Origin: Anisus vortex | Taxonomy: Eukaryota; Mollusca; Gastropoda; Planorbidae | Reading direction: 5' to 3' | DNA: 64,000 bases | NCBI GenBank assembly: GCA_949126835.1 | Contig: OX421506.1 | Coordinates: 18,048,447 to 18,112,446 of the forward strand | Shown: in pieces, positions 28,328 to 40,448 of the stretch | How positions within the stretch are numbered: position 1 is the first letter of the stretch | Layout: each line of letters starts with the position of its first letter | Translations under genes and position numbers: made by a program | The notes under the pieces: model-generated | Databases searched by the model: none | The model's input: the letters and a program-made list of their open reading frames with translations, nothing else | Told to the model about the DNA's origin: nothing

Positions 28328-28490
28328 AAGCTTAGACCAAGTGGATAACTTTGTATACCTTGAGGGTGTGGACAGTGTATCAGAAAGAGGCCTTTGCCTA
28401 TCTGTCACCAGTCTGGAGATCCAAGCGCATCTCTGCCAAAACAAAACTAAGAATTTGTAATACAAATATGAAAACATGGAAGACAACCGA
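28328..28490 (+). pseudogene. RTE-like LINE fragment
   Basis: Plus frames read DQVDNFVYLEG and AFAYLSPVWRSKRISAKTKLRI, the block between FADD and YGAETW in the element at 1-2592. Frameshifted and isolated. Confidence 0.65.
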
Positions 28491-28499
28491 CCTACATAG

Positions 28500-29455
28500 C
28501 TCAACTCCTTCTAAATCATTAGTTTTTTTTTGTATTTAATAAAATGCTTTTGTAATAAACGCATGTCCAAATTATTATGGTCTAATGAATCTGCTTTTTT
28601 ATTTCTTTTAATTGATGCTAGTAAATATAGGTGCTGACAAAGGCAAGGGAATAGACTGTCTGTATGTTAAAGATTACCAGCTTTCAGCACTCAGTTATTT
28701 CCCCTTCGGAACAGTATGATTGTTTATTTAAACTAACCACAACAAACTACTTACTAGCTCATTTAAATTTGAACCACAAAGCTAGTACACTTGGTGTATG
28801 ATTAAGTTACCATCTAAATGAGTAGTCCACTTTCAAAAAGTGATAATTCATTGGTTGTTGCTGTTTCTTTTTTTTAAAAATAATACTGTCCTCAACAATT
28901 ATTGTTTATTATTTGTATACTGAATTTTAGCTCAATCTATAAAAAGTATATCTCATACCAAATATGAATCGCAATGCAAAATATTTTCATTGTGACATAG
29001 ACATTCGATATATGTAAAATCAGTTTCTTTTCACGTAGCACTAGCACTTTTCGAAGATTGGCTACTTAAAGGTTAACTCACGAGCAGTATATGCCCCCCC
29101 CCTTTTCACCTAACCAATCTAAAAAAAAATTCACCTAAAAAAAAAAGTTATCAAATTACATTAAAAAATAAAAATCAAAGTGGTAGCCTAAAGGGGTGCC
29201 GAGGAATATTGCAAAAAGGTTATCATAGTTATGATTTTGTCTTCATTTCAATAAAGTTAATGCGACGGATGGCACTTTGACTTTATATAGAACGCCATGA
29301 AAAATCCCTCAGTTAAAATAGAATGAACAAACGGTGTGAACCAATGACCATGAATAGTATTCAGTGTGTTTATGACATGGTGCATGCGTTGTATTGTTAT
29401 GTTTTAAGTAATCCGTTGCTTTATCATTGAGCACTTGCGGTATTTGTAGTCAAAA
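28500..29455. other. Intergenic AT-rich DNA
   Basis: No gene, RNA or repeat family recognised; a few poly-A/T and one C run. Confidence 0.5.
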
Positions 29456-29479
29456 AAAAAGGAAGGTGCTGATCGCTAG

Positions 29480-29665
29480 ACCATGGTCTTCGTATTGACA
29501 GGAAGACGCGTCCCAGCATAGCCATAAGATAGACACCCACGGGAAAACGGACGATGGGAAGACCTCTGGGAACATGTAGAAAAATCAAGGAAGAGGAAGT
29601 AAAGGCCAGTTACAAAACCGGAAATGAAATGCTCGCCCAGGACACGGAGGCATGACGGAAGTTGT
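29480..29665 (+). pseudogene. RTE-like LINE C-terminal fragment
   Basis: Broken frames show TGKRTMGRP and WEHVEKSRKRK, VTKPEMKCSPRTRRH, the basic C-terminal tail of RTE-type elements, followed by a T run. Confidence 0.55.
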
Positions 29666-29699
29666 GGTTTTTTTTTTTAATTCCACGAGGAAAGAGCAA

Positions 29700-30660
29700 A
29701 GAAAAAGCGATCAAAATGTTTGAAAGTAAAGCTCTAAGACAGTTTGTGCCCCTTTAGTTATAGTCATTACTTTTATCATTTCATAATATTTAAATTCATG
29801 CATTTATTTTCTATATTCTCTTGAATCATTAGGCCTACGTAACAATGTTCAGTATTGTAATTTTTGTATATGTATTGTCACTAGATAAGCTACCACGTAA
29901 GTATAGACTTATTAAATAAAAATGATACGTTTGTAACAGCTAAATAAGTTAGTTGGTTTAAAATATGTTCACATTTATTGTTAAGACATTTATTCAATAA
30001 TTTTAAAATAACATTTGACACTCTTCCGAGAAGGTGCTTGTGTGTTTGCGTATATCTCTATCATAACAACACATTTCTTATAACGGATTAATTAAAATTT
30101 ATTTTAAAAAAGCTCAAAAACAGGTATTTTACTTTGCGTTTACTGAGCAGTATCCAGTTTTTTTGTCAGCTAGTATTGTAGACTGGTTTAGTTTTCCAGA
30201 CTTGAACTTTGAATCTCAAGCTAACCTATGTCAGTCAGTAGAGTCATACAAGGGAATTTTTATTTCAATGTTTCACACGTTTACATTTACTATATATCTA
30301 AATATGCTGATATATAGATACAAGTAATAAATAACAATAAGAAAAAAAGAAAAAAACAGCTATAAAATAACAATTCAGAACCTGACATTTAGTTTTCGTG
30401 TTTATGTTTTAAATTAATTTTCAAAACAAATAATTTGTGTGTTTTTTAAAATAAAGTAATGATTTGAGATTACAGATTATCTTTAAAAAAAACTAAAACG
30501 ACAAAAACAACGAGTTTATATCTATTATAGTGTCTACTTGTTATTCTGTTTTTGTTTTTTTCTGATAACATCGTCATAACCTTCTCTAACATTTTAAAAC
30601 GTCTGATAACATTTATTACAAATTAAAAACATCGATATCATTATTTAGTTGACCGTTTAT
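29700..30660. other. Intergenic AT-rich DNA
   Basis: Nothing recognised apart from low-complexity A/T runs. Confidence 0.5.
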
Positions 30661-30665
30661 TTCAG

Positions 30666-30884
30666 CTTCGACAGAGTCTTCCTGATACACTATGGGGCGT
30701 ACCGCACACATTGCACCAGGCTCGCAGCACATTTAGACGCCCTGTGTTCTTGGTGCGTGGCAGTGGCGCTGGGAACGCCCCTGGTTGTCGCCACCGTAAT
30801 AAGAATGTCCATCGCTATTGCCCAGCCCCACCCCCACCCCTGTAGTCACGCCGATGACGGGAAATATGAAGCCTTCAGATTTGC
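30666..30884 (+). CDS. Possible class A GPCR exon (TM3 end to extracellular loop 2)
   Basis: A GC-rich island in AT-rich DNA with acceptor ttatttcag and donor GC|GTAAGA; 219 nt, phase 2 to 2, open. It reads FDRVFLIHYGAYRTHC, a DRY-like start followed by an intracellular-loop-2 type segment, then CSWCVAVALGTPLVVATVIR, which resembles TM4 with its conserved Trp and Pro, and then a His/Pro-rich loop with one Cys. Introns just before the DRY motif are common in such genes. No TM1-3 or TM5-7 exon was found nearby, so it may be an isolated or broken exon. A second frame is also open over most of it. Confidence 0.4.
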
Positions 30885-30889
30885 GTAAG

Positions 30890-32110
30890 ATCCGAAAGAA
30901 AGAAACTGTATTGTCGTATCTTATCATCGTTGTACACTTGTGCTCTATATAGTGTCACATATTGGTAGTTCCAAATACTGAAACACACATTACTCTCGAG
31001 TTTTGTGGGATGTACTAATACTAAGCTTAGACTTTTCTAGGAATCCACTCTTGTACCGACTTCAAATTCTCGCAATGGTTAGGAATAGTTTATTATTTTA
31101 CGTACAGGGGAGTTCATGTTAAAACTATCGTTTTTATTATGAAATTTGTAAATGATACCCTTATTTTTACCCATTTCTTAATAGGTATGTTCCCCGCTCT
31201 TCTCCGCGAGTATTTATGCGTTGGGCGCACAACTAGACAGTTAATTTTTGTAGATAACTTCATTGAGCCTGTTATGGACGCTTGTGTTGGCACTATTTCA
31301 TTCTAACTGTATATAATCTTTATATTGTATATATTTGCACATATCACCGGAATTAAAATATCTTCTTGATTGAATCATTTACACTGAGGCTTCCTTGTCA
31401 AGTTACTATTCTGCTATATTGTTTACACTACCATAATATATATTTATTTACAACTACAACGTCAAGGAAAGGAACTGTTATAACGCAAATCCTGAGTTTG
31501 TGCCCAGGACAATAAGGAGAGTTCGTGTAATACTGAAATCTAAATAATAATAATAACCAAAGTCTACCCTAGGGCGAACGAAAATTATCAACAACATTTA
31601 CACGGCTCTGATCACAATGAGATTGTGGCCGTAACAATAGTCTCTCTCTTTATCTCACTCTTTCGCTTGTTTAGGTATTGTTAGTATATTTTTACCTTTA
31701 CTACTTATCGACGAACAACCAATGCAGCTCTGACTGTATAGCAACCTGTTCGTTGGATTGAGAGTCGAAAAGATCCTGGTTCGAACCTCTTTAAAAAATC
31801 AATAGTAGGATACTCTTAAAAAGACAGCCCACCCTCACTTTCTTTGCCGTGGTCAGGCCTTCTCCAAAAAGGCATATGTACTCCTTTTTTTTTCGTATTG
31901 TGAGCGTACTCTGCATTTGCAGCCTACTACATCTGAAATAAATTATAGGGCTTTTTTTTTAATAATGATATTCTGTTCCCATTAATAGTGTTTAAATTTT
32001 CGGAAATGTCCATAGCATGAGTCATTAAAATCTTACATTTTGCATTTAGACTTACAAACTAAAGAAAACTCTTTTACAACAAATTTTAAAAAAAATATTG
32101 CAGTAATAAG
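30890..32110. other. Non-coding, one repeat match
   Basis: 31000-31100 matches 14255-14355 (gttttgtgggatgtacta, ggaatagt ttattatt), so it is a fragment of that LINE or its flank. A tRNA-like word (gatcctggttcgaacc) at 31772 may be SINE debris. The rest is unrecognised. Confidence 0.5.
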
Positions 32111-32117
32111 TGTAAAA

Positions 32118-32378
32118 TAAAGTAACCGTCGGTACGGAATTGATCCATACGTCTGGTGGAGCAGCGTTCACCAGTTTCTATGGCCACGGCATACTAGGTG
32201 ATTGTGTGGCCAGCACTATGAACAGCCGCCTTTACTTTACCACAACCAAGATCAGGTACCCATCAGAGCTGGGTTGACTCAGGGACACCCTCAAGCCCCA
32301 AGAAAAAAATCCTATCCTATTCGAACCCGGGACATTCGGTACGCCAGCCCAACGCGCTGCCACACGGTCACAGTGCCC
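32118..32378 (-). mobile_element. tRNA-derived SINE, near full length
   Basis: Reversed, the A box, B box (attcgaacccggg on plus) and full body through the 3' end accgtcggtacgg are visible. Confidence 0.8.
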
Positions 32379-32461
32379 CGTGCAAAACCAATAAATAAAA
32401 CACCTATCAGTAGAGCTTCCCAATCAGATTGTGTTGGTGCGTTGGACAGACGTAGTGCGTA

Positions 32462-32590
32462 CACACTTTTCTGTGGCATCGGCGTACAATAGATTGTGTG
32501 GCTAGAACAATGCCCAGCAAACTTCACTTTCTTAGAACTCGGACCCTTAGTATAGTAAACCAATAGTGCTGCCGCTAGATCGCCGTATTT
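32462..32590 (-). mobile_element. tRNA-derived SINE, second fragment
   Basis: ctgtggcatcgg...gattgtgtggctagaacaatgcccag is the SINE body, followed by a worn tRNA part. Confidence 0.55.
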
Positions 32591-32689
32591 CATACACGCA
32601 TTAGGGAACCCTTCAGGAAAGAAGTTTTAAAGCATTAAGTAGTAATAAAACTAGAAGGATTGAAGTGTTTTGTTTTCGTTCATCTCTAG

Positions 32690-32850
32690 TTCTGGCTCAG
32701 GGAGCACGACCATATCACTCGCCGACATTCACCAGAAGCAGTTCACGCGCACGACCTCCTCCATTTCCTGCAACTCGTTCTGCAGTCGACGAGCAGGAGT
32801 TCATTGAACAGAAAACCTACTCTGAAAAGTTTCGAGAAACGGAAGTCTGA
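32690..32850 (+). CDS. Possible terminal exon, gene unknown
   Basis: A pyrimidine-rich tract and catctctag acceptor precede a frame reading LAQGARPYHSPTFTRSSSR and ending EQKTYSEKFRETEV before the stop at 32848-32850; AATAAA follows at about 33155. It could be a cytoplasmic tail on the same strand as the GPCR-like exon, but this frame needs phase 1 and that exon ends in phase 2, so at least one exon would lie between. Weak. Confidence 0.25.
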
Positions 32851-33294
32851 GTACCGTCAAGACGTTGTTGATGTTTTCTTTATAAGATAAGAAAAGGTTA
32901 TGTTATTGATCCAAATCAATGGAACTTTAACTTGATTACATAAATACATTCTTTCAGCATACCGGTACTTAAAACAATATTAAAGAATCATTTGTACTCG
33001 AGCACAATAGACATTCGCGCACACTTGCACTTATCAGGAGAAGGTTTAATGGAAGTAATTAAGTTTACATTAAAGGTTACTGCTACGCTCGTTGCTTCTT
33101 GCCATAAAAATCTTATAAAAGAAAAAGCTTTGGACGTAATTCTATTTTTTTCGAAATAAAAGACGAATTCTAATATTCTATTGTGTATATATTGATTTTT
33201 TTTCCTTTAAAATGTCTACAAGTTGAAAGGGGACATCGATTGTATAAGTGTCCCTAAATAAATATTGGACGAGTCATGGGTGTGACGATTTTCA

Positions 33295-33630
33295 AGGGAG
33301 GATCAAGGGGGAGGGGCACACTAAGATCCTGTCCGAGCAACAGCCACCCTGCGGTACGCCGATAGGGCGTGTTGAGTAAGATAAGATAGGTCTCTGCAGT
33401 ATATGCACTGCATTTCACCCCCTCCCACCTTCGGAATTCCCCTCGGAAGATTTATGTGGGGGCTCGCTCGCATCCAGGCACCGTGGCAGGTTTGAGACGG
33501 GCTGTTGCGCTCATTGCTTCCTCCCACACAAGAGGTGTCCCCCATTTGTTCGCCACGCAGATGTGCTTTTAAAGTGAACATATCGGCGGTTCACACAGTT
33601 CGCCATTCTCTGAGTCACATGGGTACATAA
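33295..33630. repeat. GC-rich dispersed repeat, copy 2 of 3
   Basis: Shares ttgcttcctccc, tgttcgccacgc, catatcggcggttcacacagttcgcc with 17040-17295 and 59945-60330. A gataagatag insert lies at 33378-33394. Confidence 0.6.
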
Positions 33631-33689
33631 TTGCAAACGGGACATCAGTATGTCACGCAATATATTTAAAAAAAATTACTTATATAAAA

Positions 33690-35165
33690 ATATATATTCA
33701 CTCACACACAAGCTCATACACGCAAGGAAACACACAAATTCACACACACAAGAACATACACACAAGGACACACACATTCACACACTCAAGAACATACACA
33801 CAAGGATACACACACATTCACACACTCAAGCACATACACACAAGGAAACACATACATTCACACACTTAAGCACATACACGCAAGGACACAAATTCACATA
33901 CTCAAGCACATACACACAAGGAAACACACAAATTCACACACACAAGCACATACACACAAGGACACACACATTCACACACTCAAGAACATACACACAAGGA
34001 TACACACACATTCACACACTCAAGCACATACACACAAGGAAACACATACATTCACACACTTAAGCACATACACGCAAGGAAACACACACATTCACACACT
34101 CAAGCACATACACACAAGGACACAAATTCACACACACAAGCACATACACACAAGGACACACAGATTCACACACTCAAGCACATACACACAAGGATACACA
34201 CACATTCACACACTCAAGCACATGCACACAAGGAAACACATACATTCACACACTCAAGCACATACACACAAGGAAACACACACATTCACACACTCAAGCA
34301 AATACACACAAGGACACACACATTCACACACTCAAGCACATACACACAAGGACACTCACATTTAAACACACAAGTACATACACACAAGGAAACACACACT
34401 TTCACACACACAAACACATACAAACAATGACACACACATTTACACACTCAAGCACATACAAAAAGGAAACACACAAATTCACACACTCAAGCACATACAC
34501 GCAAGAAAACACACACTTTCACACACTCAAGAACATACACACAAGGACACACACATTCACACACTCAAGGACATACACACAAGGACACACACATTCATAC
34601 ACTTAAGCACATACACACAAGGAAACACACAAATTCACACACTTAAGCACATAAACACAAGGACACACACAAATTCACACACATAAGCACATACACACAA
34701 GGAAACACACAAATGCACACACTCAAGCACATACACACAAGGAAACACACAAATTCACACACACAAGCACACAAACACAAGGAAACACAAAATTCACACA
34801 CTCAAGCATATACACACACGGAAACACTCACATTTAAACACTAAAGCACATACACACAAGGAAACAAACATTCACACATTGAAGCACATACCCACAAGGA
34901 CACACTCATTCACACACTCAAGCACATACACACAAGGAAACACACATTCACACACTCAAGCACATACACACAAGGATACACACACATTTACACACTCAAG
35001 CAGATACACACAAAGAAACACACACATTAACACACTCAAGCACATACACAAGGACACACTCACATTCACATACTCAAGCTCATACACACAAGGAAACACA
35101 CACATTCACACATTGAAGCACATACACGCAAGGAAACACACACATTCACAAACCCAAAACACACT
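33690..35165. repeat. AC-rich minisatellite, unit about 36 bp
   Basis: About 40 units of the form ttcacacactcaagcacata plus cacacaaggaaacacaca, with point and length variants. The open frames in it (HIHTLKHIHTR) arise because the unit is a multiple of three, and are not taken as genes. Confidence 0.95.
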
Positions 35166-35169
35166 CGTG

Positions 35170-35720
35170 TAAAGTTTTGAACCCTTTCGGCCAACATCTT
35201 TCCGCTACAATAAAAGTTCGTTGTTTTAGCTTATTCTCAATGCTCACAGAAATAGTGAGTCTAATACAAATTTGTTTATTTCCTTACAATCTATAAATGG
35301 TTTATTTTTTTACAAGACTCATAATAGAAAACAAGTTTAGTATACAGATGTGCACAAAATAAAAAAAAGGTTACAACAAAAAAAAAACTATTAACGAGAC
35401 TTTGTATCTATATGTGTTAAAACAAACATAATTTTTTTTTTTTGCGATGCTTTTAATAACTTTATAACATTCCATGTTGTTTCGTAAGTATTTGGCCCAG
35501 CAGTCATTTCCAGAGCAGAGTGACAATCGAATCCGGCTCACCAAGGAAAATAATGGTCTAGCCGTGAACTATATATGACAGCGACAGTGGAAGAACGTCT
35601 GAAGTCCAATTTAAAACAAAATAAAATTATTAGGACTATTTGTATATAGATATGGCCCTAAGCTATCACCAGTAAAAGTATTAAAGCTTAAAGCGTTGTA
35701 ATTACTTAGATACATGTATT
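35170..35720. other. Intergenic AT-rich DNA
   Basis: No gene or known repeat seen. Confidence 0.5.
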
Positions 35721-35722
35721 TA

Positions 35723-36932
35723 GGTTTTCAAACAACATTGACAGTAAAACAAAAAAAAAACGCTGTAAGTTTGACTATTAGCTATTCAGATACTATTACT
35801 ATTTAAACTATTGTCCGAGAATATAAAATAAAAAGATTTAGATTATATAGGATATTTGTAATAATATTATTCTATAAATGCTGATAATAGTTTTATTATA
35901 GTGGAATTTGAGATCACCTGCGTTTAGGCCTACTTATTTAAATTTAATTAGGCAAGACTGTTTTCTAAAGCTTAGATTTAGGCCTACACTTTGACATAGA
36001 TTTTTTTATTTTTTCCTTTAAAAAAATTTAAACCGTAGTAGGTTAAATGGCACGAATGATGTTTTCTTTAAGGCTTAGCATTTTCTTCAGAAAAATACAA
36101 TTCCTATTAATTAAAGAAATGTTTTGTAGTTAAGTAGCCTAATGGACTCAATATGCTATTTGATGTAGTCACTTTACTATCGCTTAAAAAGGAAATGAAA
36201 GCAGAAATGACATTGTAGCAATTAGTAAATGACATCAAGTCTTTTAACAAAGTTGTTTCCATTTACGATATTTTTATTGCAATGCTTTTAAGTATATCCC
36301 AATCAGTTGGTTTTCAAACTACATTGACAGTAAAAAAAAAAAACGCTGTGAGTCCATGTTTCATTAGTAGGCGGTGGGCGTAGGATTTCGTCTATTGACT
36401 ATTAGCTATTGAGATACTATTACTATTTAAACTATTGTTCGAGCATATAAAATCAAAAGATTTAGATTATATAGGATATTTATAATAATATTATTCTACA
36501 AATGCTTATAATAGTTTTATTATAGTGGAATTTGAGATTTAGCCTACACCTACGTTTATGCCTACTTTTTTTAATTTAATTCGGCAAGACTGTTTTCTAA
36601 AGCTTAGATTTAGGCCTACACTTTGACAGAGTTTTTTAATTTTTTTCCTTTAAAAAAAAATTAAACCATAGTAGGCTAAAAGGCACGAATGATGTTTTCT
36701 ATAAGGCTTAACATTTTCTCAAGAAAAATACCATTGCTATGAATTAAAGAAATGTTTTGTAGTTTTGTAATTGACACAAAAGGATATTTGATGTAGTCAC
36801 TTTACTATTGCTTAAAAAGGAAATGCTTTCATAAATAACATTGTAGCAATAAGGAAATGGCATCAAGTCTTTTAACAAAGTTGTTTCCATTTACGATATT
36901 TTTATTGCAATGCTTTTAAGTATATCCCAATC
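35723..36932. repeat. Old tandem pair, offset 586 bp
   Basis: 35723-36308 and 36309-36932 share ggttttcaaac-acattgacagtaaaa through aagtatatcccaatca with many point differences and about 40 extra bases (36355-36395) in the second. The second copy overlaps the first of the 1998-bp units. Confidence 0.8.
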
Positions 36933-38208
36933 ATGGCAGTAAGAAGAGAGAAAGAATAGGCCTATGAACTGTATGGCACTCATTGAAGAAACTTTGCACC
37001 CTATCAAATCGGGAATATTATGAGAATTTACATCATGTGGACAACACCAAATGTGTAACAGACTAACACTCTTGTGTTTTTAAGTATTTTGTTATATTTA
37101 TTTATAATAAACTAACCCAAAAAAAACACAGTTTTTATTATACTCCCTTTATTTTGTAAACTAAGTTTATATTTAATTTATATTTGATAGATTAAAATAA
37201 ATATAAGTGATATCATACCTTATGAATTTCGACACTAAAGTTTTGCGCATCCTTTTTTTTCTTCTAGCATTGTCCCGCAAAAACCATTATAAAAAGATAA
37301 CTCGCTTTGTTTCGGATATATTGTGTAGTTTTCATTCTATTTATTTCGTTAAAACGAACATATCCGAAAAGTTTATTTACTTTCGTCTCTTCCGGTAGAG
37401 GAAGCCATGTTTCCATTTTCTTCGATTCGCAAATTGGTCGAAGGTATAAGTGACTATTCCAAAGGCTATGATGCTGAAAATTTGATAGACTGTATTGCTA
37501 GTCTGGACAAGTCTGCGACCCAAGTTTCAGCTTGATTGGACGACGGGAAGTGGTAGAAAAATAGATGCAAAGTTTTGCTAACAAACAAGCAAGCAAGCAG
37601 ACAGACAGAAAATGCACCTTAATAGAAAGAGAGTATAAAGGGGTATATTTTTACTAGAGTACAATAAAAAACGATTTAAATCCAGTCAAAAACGATGTAA
37701 TTCCAAGTAACATGACAGATCTAAGTCCAAAACAGTCAAGCGTTTTTTTTTTTTAGTTCTTTAACTTATTTATTTCAAGTTTTAGATTCTGATTTTGGTG
37801 AAAGTGTATCAAATATATTGATATTACAAAAAATATATTTCGTTAATGAAAGATATGACTTTGGGCGAGCGTTTTAAACTTAAAATTTAGGTTTTTCAAA
37901 AGACGAAAAGTGTGACTTATGACCTTCTTCCACTGGCACCGTCATATGGGATTTAATAAAGATTCTTTTCAATTCTTGTCTCTGTCAGTGGTTGTAATGG
38001 TAATTTTAAAGTTTTTAGAAATTAGTTGTTCTTATCTTTTATGTTATAGACGCTTATTCTTTAGAGACAATTATTTCATCCAACGATGTATGCTTTATCC
38101 GTACTTCGGGTCTTATAATCTTGCATTTTGATAAAGATTTTAAATGTTGTTAAGCTGTTAGGGAGAATCAACACCGGAAACCAAGATGGAATAATAGGCT
38201 TTTTTTTC

Positions 38209-38450
38209 TTACAACATAAAGGGCAACCAGGACTGCCAAGTCCATTGATTGTTTTGATTCTGAGCAGGCCTAGGCGTAGGCCTGGGCGTAGGTGGACGCT
38301 GCACAGGCCTAGACGAGCCGGCCGCCGCAGACGACACACCGTTGCGCGACACCATGTATGCGTAAGGGTTTGGGCCTCTCCCAGCGATAGGCTGGAAATA
38401 CCATGACCAAAAGTTTGGCTTCAGAGGCGTTACCGGGGGCTTCGGGGGCG
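38209..38450 (-). pseudogene. Truncated last exon of pseudo-phosphatase (unit 1)
   Basis: Encodes only the final segment ([20 protein letters not shown] ... WQSWLPFML and stop). Upstream it runs into non-coding unit sequence with no acceptor, so it cannot be joined normally. Confidence 0.8.
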
Positions 38451-40206
38451 TCAAAAGATTTAGATTATATAGGATATTTATAATAATATTATTCTACAAA
38501 TGCTTATAATAGTTTTATTATAGTGGAATTTGAGATTTAGCCTACACCTACGTTTATGCCTACTTTTTTTAATTTAATTCGGCAAGACTGTTTTCTAAAG
38601 CTTAGATTTAGGCCTACACTTTGACAGAGTTTTTTAATTTTTTTCCTTTAAAAAAAAATTAAACCATAGTAGGCTAAAAGGCACGAATGATGTTTTCTAT
38701 AAGGCTTAACATTTTCTCAAGAAAAATACCATTGCTATGAATTAAAGAAATGTTTTGTAGTTTTGTAATTGACACAAAAGGATATTTGATGTAGTCACTT
38801 TACTATTGCTTAAAAAGGAAATGCTTTCATAAATAACATTGTAGCAATAAGGAAATGGCATCAAGTCTTTTAACAAAGTTGTTTCCATTTACGATATTTT
38901 TATTGCAATGCTTTTAAGTATATCCCAATCATGGCAGTAAGAAGAGAGAAAGAATAGGCCTATGAACTGTATGGCACTCATTGAAGAAACTTTGCACCCT
39001 ATCAAATCGGGAATATTATGAGAATTTACATCATGTGGACAACACCAAATGTGTAACAGACTAACACTCTTGTGTTTTTAAGTATTTTGTTATATTTATT
39101 TATAATAAACTAACCCAAAAAAAACACAGTTTTTATTATACTCCCTTTATTTTGTAAACTAAGTTTATATTTAATTTATATTTGATAGATTAAAATAAAT
39201 ATAAGTGATATCATACCTTATGAATTTCGACACTAAAGTTTTGCGCATCCTTTTTTTTCTTCTAGCATTGTCCCGCAAAAACCATTATAAAAAGATAACT
39301 CGCTTTGTTTCGGATATATTGTGTAGTTTTCATTCTATTTATTTCGTTAAAACGAACATATCCGAAAAGTTTATTTACTTTCGTCTCTTCCGGTAGAGGA
39401 AGCCATGTTTCCATTTTCTTCGATTCGCAAATTGGTCGAAGGTATAAGTGACTATTCCAAAGGCTATGATGCTGAAAATTTGATAGACTGTATTGCTAGT
39501 CTGGACAAGTCTGCGACCCAAGTTTCAGCTTGATTGGACGACGGGAAGTGGTAGAAAAATAGATGCAAAGTTTTGCTAACAAACAAGCAAGCAAGCAGAC
39601 AGACAGAAAATGCACCTTAATAGAAAGAGAGTATAAAGGGGTATATTTTTACTAGAGTACAATAAAAAACGATTTAAATCCAGTCAAAAACGATGTAATT
39701 CCAAGTAACATGACAGATCTAAGTCCAAAACAGTCAAGCGTTTTTTTTTTTTAGTTCTTTAACTTATTTATTTCAAGTTTTAGATTCTGATTTTGGTGAA
39801 AGTGTATCAAATATATTGATATTACAAAAAATATATTTCGTTAATGAAAGATATGACTTTGGGCGAGCGTTTTAAACTTAAAATTTAGGTTTTTCAAAAG
39901 ACGAAAAGTGTGACTTATGACCTTCTTCCACTGGCACCGTCATATGGGATTTAATAAAGATTCTTTTCAATTCTTGTCTCTGTCAGTGGTTGTAATGGTA
40001 ATTTTAAAGTTTTTAGAAATTAGTTGTTCTTATCTTTTATGTTATAGACGCTTATTCTTTAGAGACAATTATTTCATCCAACGATGTATGCTTTATCCGT
40101 ACTTCGGGTCTTATAATCTTGCATTTTGATAAAGATTTTAAATGTTGTTAAGCTGTTAGGGAGAATCAACACCGGAAACCAAGATGGAATAATAGGCTTT
40201 TTTTTC

Positions 40207-40448
40207 TTACAACATAAAGGGCAACCAGGACTGCCAAGTCCATTGATTGTTTTGATTCTGAGCAGGCCTAGGCGTAGGCCTGGGCGTAGGTGGACGCTGC
40301 ACAGGCCTAGACGAGCCGGCCGCCGCAGACGACACACCGTTGCGCGACACCATGTATGCGTAAGGGTTTGGGCCTCTCCCAGCGATAGGCTGGAAATACC
40401 ATGACCAAAAGTTTGGCTTCAGAGGCGTTACCGGGGGCTTCGGGGGCG
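40207..40448 (-). pseudogene. Truncated last exon of pseudo-phosphatase (unit 2)
   Basis: Identical to the unit 1 remnant at 38209-38450 and equally cut off from the rest of the exon by the repeat junction at 40448/40449. Confidence 0.8.

Larger units (their letters stand above)
27410..28330. repeat. Tandem duplication, about 580-bp offset
   Basis: 27410-27740 and 27990-28320 match in order: GGTA/GATA array, gtatagacatag, acatac, mini-exon, taaggaaacaaa, gcgacattagaatag, ttgaatttcattgacaaatt. An (AT)n run (27747-27778) and GATA array (27840-27930) separate them. Confidence 0.85.

Noticed and set aside
33650..34063. Open frame of His/Thr repeats (and 34879-35172)
   Set aside because: Product of the AC-rich minisatellite.
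37207..37398. Small open frames repeated at 39205 and 41203
   Set aside because: Conserved only because the 1998-bp unit is repeated; no splice or codon support.
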